The notes under the pieces: model-generated
The model's database searches: none
What the model saw: only the letters and a program-made list of their open reading frames with translations
Told to the model about the DNA's origin: nothing
Position numbers and translations under genes: made by a program
NCBI GenBank assembly: GCA_903822005.1
Contig: CAIJNL010000025.1
Location: 1 to 64,000, forward strand
Direction of reading: 5' to 3'
Length of the DNA: 64,000 nt
From: an uncultured Nitrospiraceae bacterium
GTDB lineage: Bacteria; Nitrospirota; Thermodesulfovibrionia; Thermodesulfovibrionales; Dissulfurispiraceae
In this document: piece by piece, positions 51,209 through 60,385 of the stretch
How positions within the stretch are numbered: the first letter of the stretch is position 1
How the letters are laid out: each line of letters opens with the position of its first letter

Positions 51209-51970
51209 ATGATACTCGATCAATTCAGTCTGGCAGGTAAGGTTGCAATCGTCACAGGATGCCGCACTGGCCTCGGGCAAGGGATGGCGATGGGGCTGGC
51301 AGAGGCAGGTGCTGATATAGTGGGAGTCGACCACGCCGGCATGGATGAGACAAAGAAGGCTGTAGAGTCACTCGGGCGAAAATTCCTGCCCGTTGAAGCC
51401 GACCTGTCGACGATAAAGGCAGTAGAGACTGTAATGGTCAAGGCGGTAGAGACCTTTGGCAAGATCAATATCCTCGTCAATAATGCCGGAATCATAAGAA
51501 GGGCAGATGCCATTGACTTCACTGAAAAGGACTGGGATGATGTTATAGATGTCAACCTCAAGACTGTTTTTTTCTTTTCGCAGGCCGCTGCAAAACAATT
51601 TCTTAAACAGCAGACCGGCGGCAAGATAATTAATATCGCGTCCATGCTCTCTTTCCAGGGAGGCATCAGGGTGCCGTCCTACACTGCCAGCAAGAGCGGG
51701 GTCATGGGGGTGACAAGGCTGCTTGCGAATGAGTGGGCCAAACATTCCATTAATGTAAACGCGATTGCTCCCGGCTACATGGCTACGGACAACACGGCCC
51801 TTTTGCGCGAAGACCCCAAGAGAAACCAGGCCATTCTTGAGCGTATACCTGCCGGGCGATGGGGACTGCCCGCGGACCTGAAAGGCACAGCCGTATTTCT
51901 CGCGTCAGCAGCATCCGACTATGTCAACGGATATACACTGGCTGTTGATGGCGGATGGCTCGCGAGGTGA
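51209..51970 (+). CDS. kduD: 2-dehydro-3-deoxy-D-gluconate 5-dehydrogenase (SDR)
   Basis: FSLAGKVAIVTGCRTGLGQGMA, NNAGIIRRADAIDFTEKDWDDVIDVN, YTASKSGVMG, YVNGYTLAVDGGWLAR. Confidence 0.9.
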   Translation: MILDQFSLAGKVAIVTGCRTGLGQGMAMGLAEAGADIVGVDHAGMDETKKAVESLGRKFLPVEADLSTIKAVETVMVKAVETFGKINILVNNAGIIRRADAIDFTEKDWDDVIDVNLKTVFFFSQAAAKQFLKQQTGGKIINIASMLSFQGGIRVPSYTASKSGVMGVTRLLANEWAKHSINVNAIAPGYMATDNTALLREDPKRNQAILERIPAGRWGLPADLKGTAVFLASAASDYVNGYTLAVDGGWLAR

Positions 51971-52009
51971 AAGGCAGCAGCCCGAATAACTGAATCAGGA
52001 GGGAGCGAC

Positions 52010-53044
52010 ATGAAAAAAGTTGTTACCTTTGGAGAGATAATGCTGCGGCTCAGCCCGCCCGGCTTTTTAAGGTTTGGTCAGGCAAAGGCATTCGATGTCA
52101 CCTTTGGCGGCGGCGAGGCAAATGTTGCGGTCTCGCTCGCCAATTACGGCATGCCTGTTGACTATGTGACAAGGCTTCCGAAAAATGATATCGGAGATGC
52201 CTGCGTGTCCTTTCTCAGGAGTTTCAACGCAGGCACTGAAAAGATAGTTAGAGGTGGCAGCCGCATCGGCATATATTTTCTCGAAAACGGAGCGGTGCAG
52301 CGCGGCTCAAAGGTGATCTATGACAGGGACATGTCATCCATTGCGACCATCGAACGAGGCATGATCGACTGGGACATGGTTTTTGCTGATGCGGACTGGT
52401 TCCACTGGACAGGCATTACGCCTTCCATCAGTGAGGGGCTCTGCGACGTCTGTCTTGAGGGTATCATGAAGGCGCGTGAAAAAGGCCTGACTATCTCGTG
52501 CGATCTCAATTTTCGCGCGAAGTTATGGAAATGGGGAAAGAAGGCGGGCGATGCAATGCCCGAACTGGTAAGTTTATGTGATATCGCAGTCGGAAATGAA
52601 GAAGACGCGGAAAAGGTCTTTGGCATCAAGGCCCCTGATACGGACGTTACAACAGGCAATGTAGATGCCGGAAAATACCGGTATGTTGCGGCAGAGATGA
52701 TGAAGGTCTTCCCGAATCTGAAGCTTGCCGGTATAACATTGAGGGGGAGCATCAGCGCCAGCCACAACACATGGTCAGGCATACTGTATGACGGCAGTAA
52801 GATGTATGTCGCACCCAAATTTGACATTACCGACATTGTCGACCGGGTGGGATCGGGAGATGCCTTTGTCGGAGGGCTGATATACGGATTGAGGACCTTT
52901 GACAAAGACCTGCAAAAGGCCCTCGACTTTGCGGTTGCGGCCTCCTGCCTGAAGCATTCCATATCCGGTGACTTTAATATGGCAACGGTTGAGGAGGTCG
53001 AAAAGATCATGTCGGGCGACGCCTCCGGCCGGGTATCGAGATAG
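52010..53044 (+). CDS. kdgK: 2-keto-3-deoxygluconate kinase (PfkB family)
   Basis: TFGEIMLRLSPPGFLRFGQAKAFDVTFGGGEANVAVSLA; DRVGSGDAFVGGLIYG. Confidence 0.88.
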   Translation: MKKVVTFGEIMLRLSPPGFLRFGQAKAFDVTFGGGEANVAVSLANYGMPVDYVTRLPKNDIGDACVSFLRSFNAGTEKIVRGGSRIGIYFLENGAVQRGSKVIYDRDMSSIATIERGMIDWDMVFADADWFHWTGITPSISEGLCDVCLEGIMKAREKGLTISCDLNFRAKLWKWGKKAGDAMPELVSLCDIAVGNEEDAEKVFGIKAPDTDVTTGNVDAGKYRYVAAEMMKVFPNLKLAGITLRGSISASHNTWSGILYDGSKMYVAPKFDITDIVDRVGSGDAFVGGLIYGLRTFDKDLQKALDFAVAASCLKHSISGDFNMATVEEVEKIMSGDASGRVSR

Positions 53045-53105
53045 AATGCGTTTGCATTACTGCTGAAACGGGATGAGAATATGCCGAAACTGACCGGAGG
53101 TTTAT

Positions 53106-53786
53106 ATGGGACGCTTTAAACGCCTTGAGGTTTTGAATGCAATGACAGAGAGCGGTCTGGTCCCTGTCTTTTACCATAAGGACATCGAGGTGGCGAAGAT
53201 GGTTGCTTTGGGCGTTGCCAAAGGCGGTGCACGCCTGCTCGAATTTACAAACAGGGGCGATTTTGCATATCAGGTCTTTGCTGATCTGAAGAAATGGGCC
53301 ACAAAAGAGGTCCCTGACCTGATACTCGGAGTCGGGTCCATTATTGACCCCGGGACCGCATCGTTCTACATTAACAGCGGCGCCGAATTTGTGGTAGGGC
53401 CGGTCCTGAATGCAGATGTTGCCAAGGCCTGTAATCGCAGGAAGGTGGCCTACATGCCGGGCTGCGGCAGCGCCAGCGAGGTGTCATATGCTGAAGAGCT
53501 TGGCTGCGAGATATGCAAGATATTTCCGGGCAGCGAAGTCGGAGGCCCGTCCTTTGTCAAAAGCATTCTCGGCCCCATGCCGTGGTCGCTCCTTATGCCG
53601 ACCGGAGGTGTTGACAGGACCAGGGAAAGCATAGAAAAATGGTTTAAGGCAGGAGTGGCAAGTGTCGGCATCGGATCGAACCTCATAACCAAAGAGATTC
53701 TCTCCTCGGGAGATTTCGATGCCCTTGCGAGAAATACCGCGGAAGTCCTGCAGTGGATCAGGAACGCCAGAGGCGGGCAGTCCTGA
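53106..53786 (+). CDS. eda: KDPG/KHG aldolase
   Basis: GLVPVFYHKDIEVAKMVALGVAKGGARLLEFTNRG, ILGVGSIIDPGTASFYINSGAEFVVGP. Confidence 0.88.
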   Translation: MGRFKRLEVLNAMTESGLVPVFYHKDIEVAKMVALGVAKGGARLLEFTNRGDFAYQVFADLKKWATKEVPDLILGVGSIIDPGTASFYINSGAEFVVGPVLNADVAKACNRRKVAYMPGCGSASEVSYAEELGCEICKIFPGSEVGGPSFVKSILGPMPWSLLMPTGGVDRTRESIEKWFKAGVASVGIGSNLITKEILSSGDFDALARNTAEVLQWIRNARGGQS

Positions 53787-53820
53787 ATCAGGAACGCATA
53801 TTAAAAGTTTTAGATATTAA

Positions 53821-54309
<489 letters not shown>

Positions 54310-54347
54310 CGAAAGAGTTTCAAAAAAGGAAGGCAGTTGTCGCGAGA

Positions 54348-55127
54348 TTATTTCCCGCCTGCTGCTTTAAGGGTAGATTTGACGCCCAGATACAGTGACC
54401 TGCCACCAAGGTAGAGGAATAACAAGAACAAAAGGTTGAGCGTGTCGCTTGCAGACCGTTCGTTGCCCGCATTCATCGCGTATATGAAAATCAGGGTCAT
54501 GGACAGAAGCACGATGCCCAGCACAGTGCCGGTCAGCGGATTTCCCCTGATATACATGCCGCAGTGATCGCAGAAATAGACCATCTTTTTTGCGCCGCCC
54601 GCGCTCTTTTCTTTTGCCGTAACGGTGACCTGCCCGCACCTTGAGCAGGTGCCTGAGTCATATTTAAGGTTCGTGCCCTCTTCAACAAGTTCTTTAGTGT
54701 TCAGGGCTTCAGCGAAATTGAGTCTGACCTCAGCATATCTGAAAAAGAGAACAAAGCAGACGAGTGTCCCATATATCCATGAGAGTTCTCCCATGCTGTT
54801 TTCAATAACGTCACCGATGGAAGCGGCCCTATAGGCCAGCATCAGCAGCGTATACATGCTGAATATAACGACAAAGGAGCAAAGGACAAGAAGGAAAGCC
54901 TTTCTTAATTTGTACACATATATTGCCATGGAAGAGCCAAGCAGCGCGTAGAGTACATTGATAAGTATTATCTGAGTGCTCGCAGGATTGGCCGGTACGA
55001 AGCCGCGGAATACCAGACCTATTATAAGGTTAAAGATTATGATCGAAATGGGTAAGGTCAGGGTCATCCCGATAAATTCTATGGTGCTGCTCTCTTTCCA
55101 GACTGGATTTGCGCCCGGGTCTTTCAA
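54348..55127 (-). CDS. Membrane protein with internal zinc ribbon
   Basis: Six or so TM segments; CSRCGQ...CDHCGMY. Confidence 0.55.
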   Translation of the reverse strand: MKDPGANPVWKESSTIEFIGMTLTLPISIIIFNLIIGLVFRGFVPANPASTQIILINVLYALLGSSMAIYVYKLRKAFLLVLCSFVVIFSMYTLLMLAYRAASIGDVIENSMGELSWIYGTLVCFVLFFRYAEVRLNFAEALNTKELVEEGTNLKYDSGTCSRCGQVTVTAKEKSAGGAKKMVYFCDHCGMYIRGNPLTGTVLGIVLLSMTLIFIYAMNAGNERSASDTLNLLFLLFLYLGGRSLYLGVKSTLKAAGGK

Positions 55128-55356
55128 CGGCTTTCTTCCTCCGTGCCATATATTTGAGGCAACAACTGCAATAGTCTAACAGAAGCGGCAGGGCTTATCA
55201 AGAACGGCATGTGACGGGGCCGGCTGCATGATAGTGTGAGCGGCTTGAATCAGGGAGTAAACTTTGATAGAGTAGAAGCGGACAGAAAGCAGTTGCCGGG
55301 CCTTGCTTTCCCGTAAACGAAGGTCTGCCCGAGTATCATTCACAGGAGGCTGTTAC

Positions 55357-56160
55357 ATGAAGTTTTCAGAAGTATTCGGATCTAATAAACCGCTTATTGC
55401 CTGCATTCATCTCCTGCCGCTCCCGGGCTCCCCGCTGTATGGCGGTTCGATGAACGAGGTGTACGACCGCGCCCTTCAGGAGACGGAGATATTCAGGAAT
55501 AATAAAATTGACGGCCTCATAATCGAGAATTTTCGCGACAAGCCTTTCTTTCCTGTCAGGGTGCCTGCCGAGACGGTAGCGGCCCTGAGCGCAGTGGCGC
55601 GCGAGGTGATGAAGCTCGCAAAGGTACCAATCGGCATAAACGTGCTGCGTAACGACGGTGAATCCGCAATCGCAATCGCTGCCGCGGTGCAGGCCCACTT
55701 TGTCCGCATAAATGTTCATATGAATGCCGTCGTGTCCGAGCAGGGAATCATCCAGGGGACGAGCCACCTGACCATGCGGCTGCGGTCGGCGTTGAAATCT
55801 GATGTAATGGTCTTTGCGGATGTTGGCGTAAAGCATGCAGCACCGCTGGCTGACCGCGGGCTGGCGATAGAGACCCGCGACCTGACGGAACGGGGACTGG
55901 CTGACGCGATCATCGTGTCCGGCGAATTGACCGGCTCAGAGACGAAGACCGGGGACGTAGACATTGTGAGACAGAACACCTCTCTGCCCATCGTGATCGG
56001 AAGCGGGGCCACGCCCGAAAACCTGCACAGGGTTTATTCAAAGGTCGACGGAGTGATTGTGGGCAGTTATTTCAAGAAAGATGGAAAAGGGAATAACTTT
56101 GTTGATGAGAAACGGGTCAGGGCCTTTACTGATGCACTCGTATCTTTGAAACGAGGGTAA
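55357..56160 (+). CDS. BtpA/SgcQ family TIM-barrel protein
   Basis: KPLIACIHLLPLPGSPLYGGSM, DGLIIENFRDKPFF, VIVGSYFKKDG. Confidence 0.85.
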   Translation: MKFSEVFGSNKPLIACIHLLPLPGSPLYGGSMNEVYDRALQETEIFRNNKIDGLIIENFRDKPFFPVRVPAETVAALSAVAREVMKLAKVPIGINVLRNDGESAIAIAAAVQAHFVRINVHMNAVVSEQGIIQGTSHLTMRLRSALKSDVMVFADVGVKHAAPLADRGLAIETRDLTERGLADAIIVSGELTGSETKTGDVDIVRQNTSLPIVIGSGATPENLHRVYSKVDGVIVGSYFKKDGKGNNFVDEKRVRAFTDALVSLKRG

Positions 56161-56193
56161 GCCATGACTATTTGAAGAAAACCTCAGGCCTGA

Positions 56194-56244
56194 ATTTTTG
56201 CGACGGTTCCGCAGGGCGTTTGCCTTCCGGAACCGTCGCTTTTA
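56194..56244. terminator. Bidirectional terminator
   Basis: GCGACGGTTCCG (56200-56211) / CGGAACCGTCGC (56228-56239), flanked by ATTTTT and TTTTAAT. Confidence 0.85.
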
Positions 56245-56286
56245 ATTATCAAAAGTGTGTTTCTCTGCTCTTAAGTCTCTCCTGAT

Positions 56287-57708
56287 TTACGACAGATACC
56301 ATTGCAGATACGGCACTCCCATAAGAAGAAATACGGCAAGGAATATCATGCCGAAAATGAACCCCAGTCTCCAGAAGTCCTTCCTGTCAATGTATCCGCT
56401 TCCGTAGTATATAGCACTGGGTCCGCTCGCATAAGGAGTCATCATGGCGCTGATTCCGGATGTGTAGCAGAGCATAATCGAGATCATTTTGATTGGAACG
56501 TCAGGCACTGTAAGTGCCATTGCCAGGAAAAACGGAAGCAGTGCCGTGGCGTGTGCCGTAAGGCTCGCGAACATATAATGCACAAGGAAATAAATCGCGA
56601 CCAGCAGAATGACTATCCAGAGTATGGGCAGTCCCTGCATTACCCCTGCTGTTGTTGTTGCAAACCATTTGAGGAAGCCGACCATGCCCAGACCGTCCGC
56701 CAGGGCAACCAGAGTTCCAAACCATATGAGCATGTTCCAGGCCTGCTTGTAAGCAAGGAGATCGTCCCACTTTATTACTTTGGTCAGGATCATCAGCACC
56801 AGAACGATTATGGCAACAGTCGTCGAATCGAAAAGCTTGCCTCCGAAAATCCAGAGAGTCAGCGCTATGACCGCCAATCCCGCCATAATAAGTTCTTTGC
56901 GCGACACGGCGCCCAATTTTTTCAACTCTTCGGTCGCCCAGGTATCGGCCCCTGCACTCTCCTTGATCTCGGGAGGATAAATCTTATAAGTCAAATAAGG
57001 CACCGCGAGAAAAAGCAGTGCTCCCATTGGCAGAAAACCGAAGAACCACTCCCACCAGGAAATTGTTATGTTAGTGGCCTTTCCGACCAGCGCAATTCCG
57101 AGCAGGTTCGGCGCATTGGCCGTCAGAAACAAAGAGCTGGTGACAGCGCATGTTGCGATTCCGGTCCACATGATATACGCCCCCATTTTGCGGGACGTTT
57201 CACCCGGATACGATCCAAACAGCTCTGGTATATTTTTAATGATCGGATAGATGGTGCCGCCGCTGCGAGCTGTATTCGAAGGCATGAACGGACCGAGGCA
57301 GAGGTCCGACAGCGCAACGGCATATCCCAGCCCGAGGGTTTTTTTGCCGAGAAGTTTTACCAGGTTCAGGGCAATACGGCGGCCAAGTCCTGTCTTTTCA
57401 TAGCCAAGACCGAACATGTACGCTACGAAGATCAGCCATACCGTGCTGTTGGAAAAACCGGAAAGCGCCCACTTTACAGATGCGCCGGGATTCGAGCTTA
57501 TTAACTGCAACGCCGCGGCCGCGGCCAGGCCTATAAGCCCTACGATAGAGCCAGGTACCGGCTCCAGAATAAGCCCTACAATAACAGCTGCAAACAGGGC
57601 AAAATAGTACCAGGCATTCGGCTGCAGGCCCTGGGGAACAGGGAAAAGAAGAATAATCCCCCATACTGCCAGTGGAATTAGTGCGTTGATCAGTTGTTTT
57701 CTGTCCAT
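56287..57708 (-). CDS. DASS/SLC13 family anion transporter (CitT/TtdT-like)
   Basis: FMPSNTARSGGTIYPIIKNI, SLFLTANAPNLLGIAL, SAMMTPYASGPSAIYYGSGYI. Confidence 0.9.
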   Translation of the reverse strand: MDRKQLINALIPLAVWGIILLFPVPQGLQPNAWYYFALFAAVIVGLILEPVPGSIVGLIGLAAAAALQLISSNPGASVKWALSGFSNSTVWLIFVAYMFGLGYEKTGLGRRIALNLVKLLGKKTLGLGYAVALSDLCLGPFMPSNTARSGGTIYPIIKNIPELFGSYPGETSRKMGAYIMWTGIATCAVTSSLFLTANAPNLLGIALVGKATNITISWWEWFFGFLPMGALLFLAVPYLTYKIYPPEIKESAGADTWATEELKKLGAVSRKELIMAGLAVIALTLWIFGGKLFDSTTVAIIVLVLMILTKVIKWDDLLAYKQAWNMLIWFGTLVALADGLGMVGFLKWFATTTAGVMQGLPILWIVILLVAIYFLVHYMFASLTAHATALLPFFLAMALTVPDVPIKMISIMLCYTSGISAMMTPYASGPSAIYYGSGYIDRKDFWRLGFIFGMIFLAVFLLMGVPYLQWYLS

Positions 57709-57720
57709 TAAGCCTCCTCC

Positions 57721-58326
57721 CTATTTTATGAATCTGACCTTGCTGGAGATATCTTCAACTATGCTCTTTTTCTTTGCGTTATAGGCGGCCTTGTTGGTTT
57801 CGAACAGGTTGTTTCCTTTTGTGTCAATAGATATTATGAGCGGACCGAACTGTTTTACCCGCGACACCCAGAGTGCTTCGGGCATCCCGAGCTCCTGCCA
57901 CTCCACCTTCTCGATCTCTTCGACTTCAGTGGCGGCAAGGACAGCGCAGCCGCCCGGAAATACCGCGTGTACCGCTTTGTATTGTTTGCAGCCTTCAACT
58001 GTCTCGGGGCCCATGCCGCCTTTGCCAACCACGAGTTTTACGCCCGTCTGGCGGATGAATTCTTTCTCGAACTTTTCCATCCTCATGCTTGTGGTCGGGC
58101 CTATTGATACCATTTTCCAGCCTTTGCCGTCCTTTGCGACAATCGGGCCGGCATGGAAAATTGCGAGGCCCTTCAGGTCCACAGGCAGTTTAATCCCGAG
58201 TTCTATCAGACGGCGGTGAGGTACGTCGCGGCAGGTGACAAGTATACCGTCGAGGAAGACGATATCACCGACATTCAGGGATTCGAGATCTTTATCCTGG
58301 ATAGGTGTTGTCAACGTTTTTTTCAT
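57721..58326 (-). CDS. Class I fumarate hydratase / L-tartrate dehydratase beta subunit
   Basis: [50 protein letters not shown]. Confidence 0.87.
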   Translation of the reverse strand: MKKTLTTPIQDKDLESLNVGDIVFLDGILVTCRDVPHRRLIELGIKLPVDLKGLAIFHAGPIVAKDGKGWKMVSIGPTTSMRMEKFEKEFIRQTGVKLVVGKGGMGPETVEGCKQYKAVHAVFPGGCAVLAATEVEEIEKVEWQELGMPEALWVSRVKQFGPLIISIDTKGNNLFETNKAAYNAKKKSIVEDISSKVRFIK

Positions 58327-59222
58327 ATTTTTGCTCCTTTGTGCGTAAGAATTTCATATGTCATGTCTTCATTGATACGGATGGTCCCGCGCCTGTGCGC
58401 CCAGCAGCCGGTCGACATGCCGACGCCGATGGTGGATGGGTGGCGAGCTGAAGATTCTATATGAACTCCCATAACACTCGAGCTTCCTGTCAGGCCCTGG
58501 GGTCCGACGCCAAGCTCGTTGAGGCCCTTTTCGAGCAGCAGTTCCATTTCTGCCGCCTGGGGATTGGCGTGGCGGCTCCCGATCGGCCGCATGAGGGCCT
58601 TTTTCGAAAGAAGGGCAGCTGTTTCTACGGCAGTCGAGATTCCCACTCCGATAAGCAGTGGCGGGCAGGCATTCACGCCATAGGATGTCATGACATCGAA
58701 GACGAATTTGACGACGCCCTCATATCCTTCGCCAGGCATAAGGACCTTTGCTGCTCCTGGAAGAGTACAGCCGCCGCCTGCCATATAAACATGGATTGTG
58801 GCACTGCTGCTGTTTGGAACGATCTCCCAGTCTATCCAGGGCACGCGTGTGCCCACGTTGTTTCCGGTATTTTTTTCTATGAAGGTTTCGACGGCGTTAT
58901 GACGCAGCGGGGACTCTATGGTAGCGGCCTTGACCGCATCCGTGAATATCTGCCTCAATTCCCCAAGCACGGGGAAATCCGCACCGGCCTCGACAAAGAA
59001 TTGAATGACCCCGGTGTCCTGGCAGCAGGGCACATTCAGCTTATTGGCCAGCTCCTGGTTCTCGAACATCGCTTCATAAATTGTTTTTGCGATAGGGACC
59101 GTTTCTTTCTCTCTCAGTTCAATAAGCTTCTTCGTCACATCATCGGGCAGATGCTTTCCGACATATGATGTGAACTTTTTCATGACATCCGTCATGGTTT
59201 CGATCTTCTGTTTTTTGTCCAC
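58323..59222 (-). CDS. Class I fumarate hydratase / L-tartrate dehydratase alpha subunit
   Basis: [50 protein letters not shown] start at 59222 behind aaggaggt. Confidence 0.87.
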   Translation of the reverse strand: MDKKQKIETMTDVMKKFTSYVGKHLPDDVTKKLIELREKETVPIAKTIYEAMFENQELANKLNVPCCQDTGVIQFFVEAGADFPVLGELRQIFTDAVKAATIESPLRHNAVETFIEKNTGNNVGTRVPWIDWEIVPNSSSATIHVYMAGGGCTLPGAAKVLMPGEGYEGVVKFVFDVMTSYGVNACPPLLIGVGISTAVETAALLSKKALMRPIGSRHANPQAAEMELLLEKGLNELGVGPQGLTGSSSVMGVHIESSARHPSTIGVGMSTGCWAHRRGTIRINEDMTYEILTHKGAKI

Positions 59223-59446
59223 AGAGAAAACCTCCTTTACGGCAGATAATATTCTGGTTGTGCCTGATGCTGTATTAATAATCTGAATGTACTGAATCGT
59301 CCTCCTTTCAGAGAATTGAAGCAAGAACGGTTCTAAATTCCATTGATGTTAACATATTGCTTAATGTTGTTCCAGAGTGTATCTTCTTTGTAAAGACAGG
59401 CTGCGAACAATCCGGAGAAATTAGAGGGGAAGTTAAATAAGGCAGT

Positions 59447-59842
59447 TTGAAAAACATGGCAGGCGCGCGCGCAAAAGGGGTTTCAATAATCTACAGTCTT
59501 TCTCCCGGTGCAGCGGCAGCCGATATCTCAAAGGAACTCTCTCCCGTGGCTGGAGAGCCGGTTGTAACCTCAGGCCCGGACAAATTCCTCGGCACTGACC
59601 TCGAAAAAATACTCAAGGCAAAGGGCATAGAGACCGTAATTGTTACAGGCACTGCCGCACATGGCGCGGTATTGTATACGGCAAGCGGGGCCGCATTGAG
59701 GGGTATCAATGTAATTGTTCCGGTAGACGGCGTCTCGGCTGAAAGCCTCTATGCCGAACAGTATGTGGTCTGGAACCTCGCAAATGCGCCGCGTGTTTCG
59801 GCTAAAACTACTATTACCAGAACAGGAATGATAGGGTACTGA
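59447..59842 (+). pseudogene. N-terminally truncated isochorismatase-fold protein
   Basis: ETVIVTGTAAHGAVLYTASGAALRGINVIVPVDGVSA matches the C-terminal half of the cysteine hydrolase fold; N-terminal catalytic Asp region is missing and the usual catalytic Cys position reads Ala. Confidence 0.55.
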
Positions 59843-60023
59843 ATTGACAACAGGCTGCTATTAATATTATATTTATCAGCTATACTCAGCTTCCCGGTCA
59901 CATCCGCACTCTTTACCGGACGTGCCAATCAGGGGAGAATGAAGCAGGATGATTACATGTCCGGCTGAGATGGGCGAATATTTTATGGTGATCCAGGCGT
60001 AATGTCTGAAAGGAGGCAGTATC

Positions 60024-60182
60024 ATGGCAGGTAAGGTAAAATCCAAGACGGACGTGTCAGCAAGGGCCGAGGCCAAGGGTAAAGGTCTCAACTGCCGTTA
60101 TTGCGGCAAAAAGGTCGATGTTGTACTGGCAGTATCGTCGACGGGCAAGAAGAGAGTAAGACGGATCTGTTGCGGCGAATAG
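60024..60182 (+). CDS. 52-aa small zinc-ribbon-like basic protein
   Basis: MAGKVKSKTDVSARAEAKGKGLNCRYCGKKVDVVLAVSSTGKKRVRRICCGE; RBS aaaggaggcag; CxxC...CC; below the ORF-track length cut-off. Confidence 0.65.
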   Translation: MAGKVKSKTDVSARAEAKGKGLNCRYCGKKVDVVLAVSSTGKKRVRRICCGE

Positions 60183-60218
60183 TCAATTCTTCGCAGGCAG
60201 TTCGCAATAGTTGCAGAT

Positions 60219-60250
60219 AACGGGACGGCAGAATGCCGCCCCGTTTCTTT
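60219..60250 (+). terminator. Terminator after the small ORF
   Basis: aacgggacggca gaa tgccgccccgttt then ctttat. Confidence 0.75.
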
Positions 60251-60385
60251 ATATTTACAAAATGGAACCGGATTTGATAGTCTGCAAGCATAGGGAATGC
60301 CGGCAGATCAGGGGAGATGGCTGATAATCCCCCTCCGGTTTTGTTTGCCTTGTAAGGATTGGTACTGCAACAATTGATAAAAAAA

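Noticed and set aside
56302-57504. 400-aa antisense ORF opposite the DASS transporter
   Set aside because: Mirror frame of a clear membrane-protein gene, low-complexity polar translation, no RBS.
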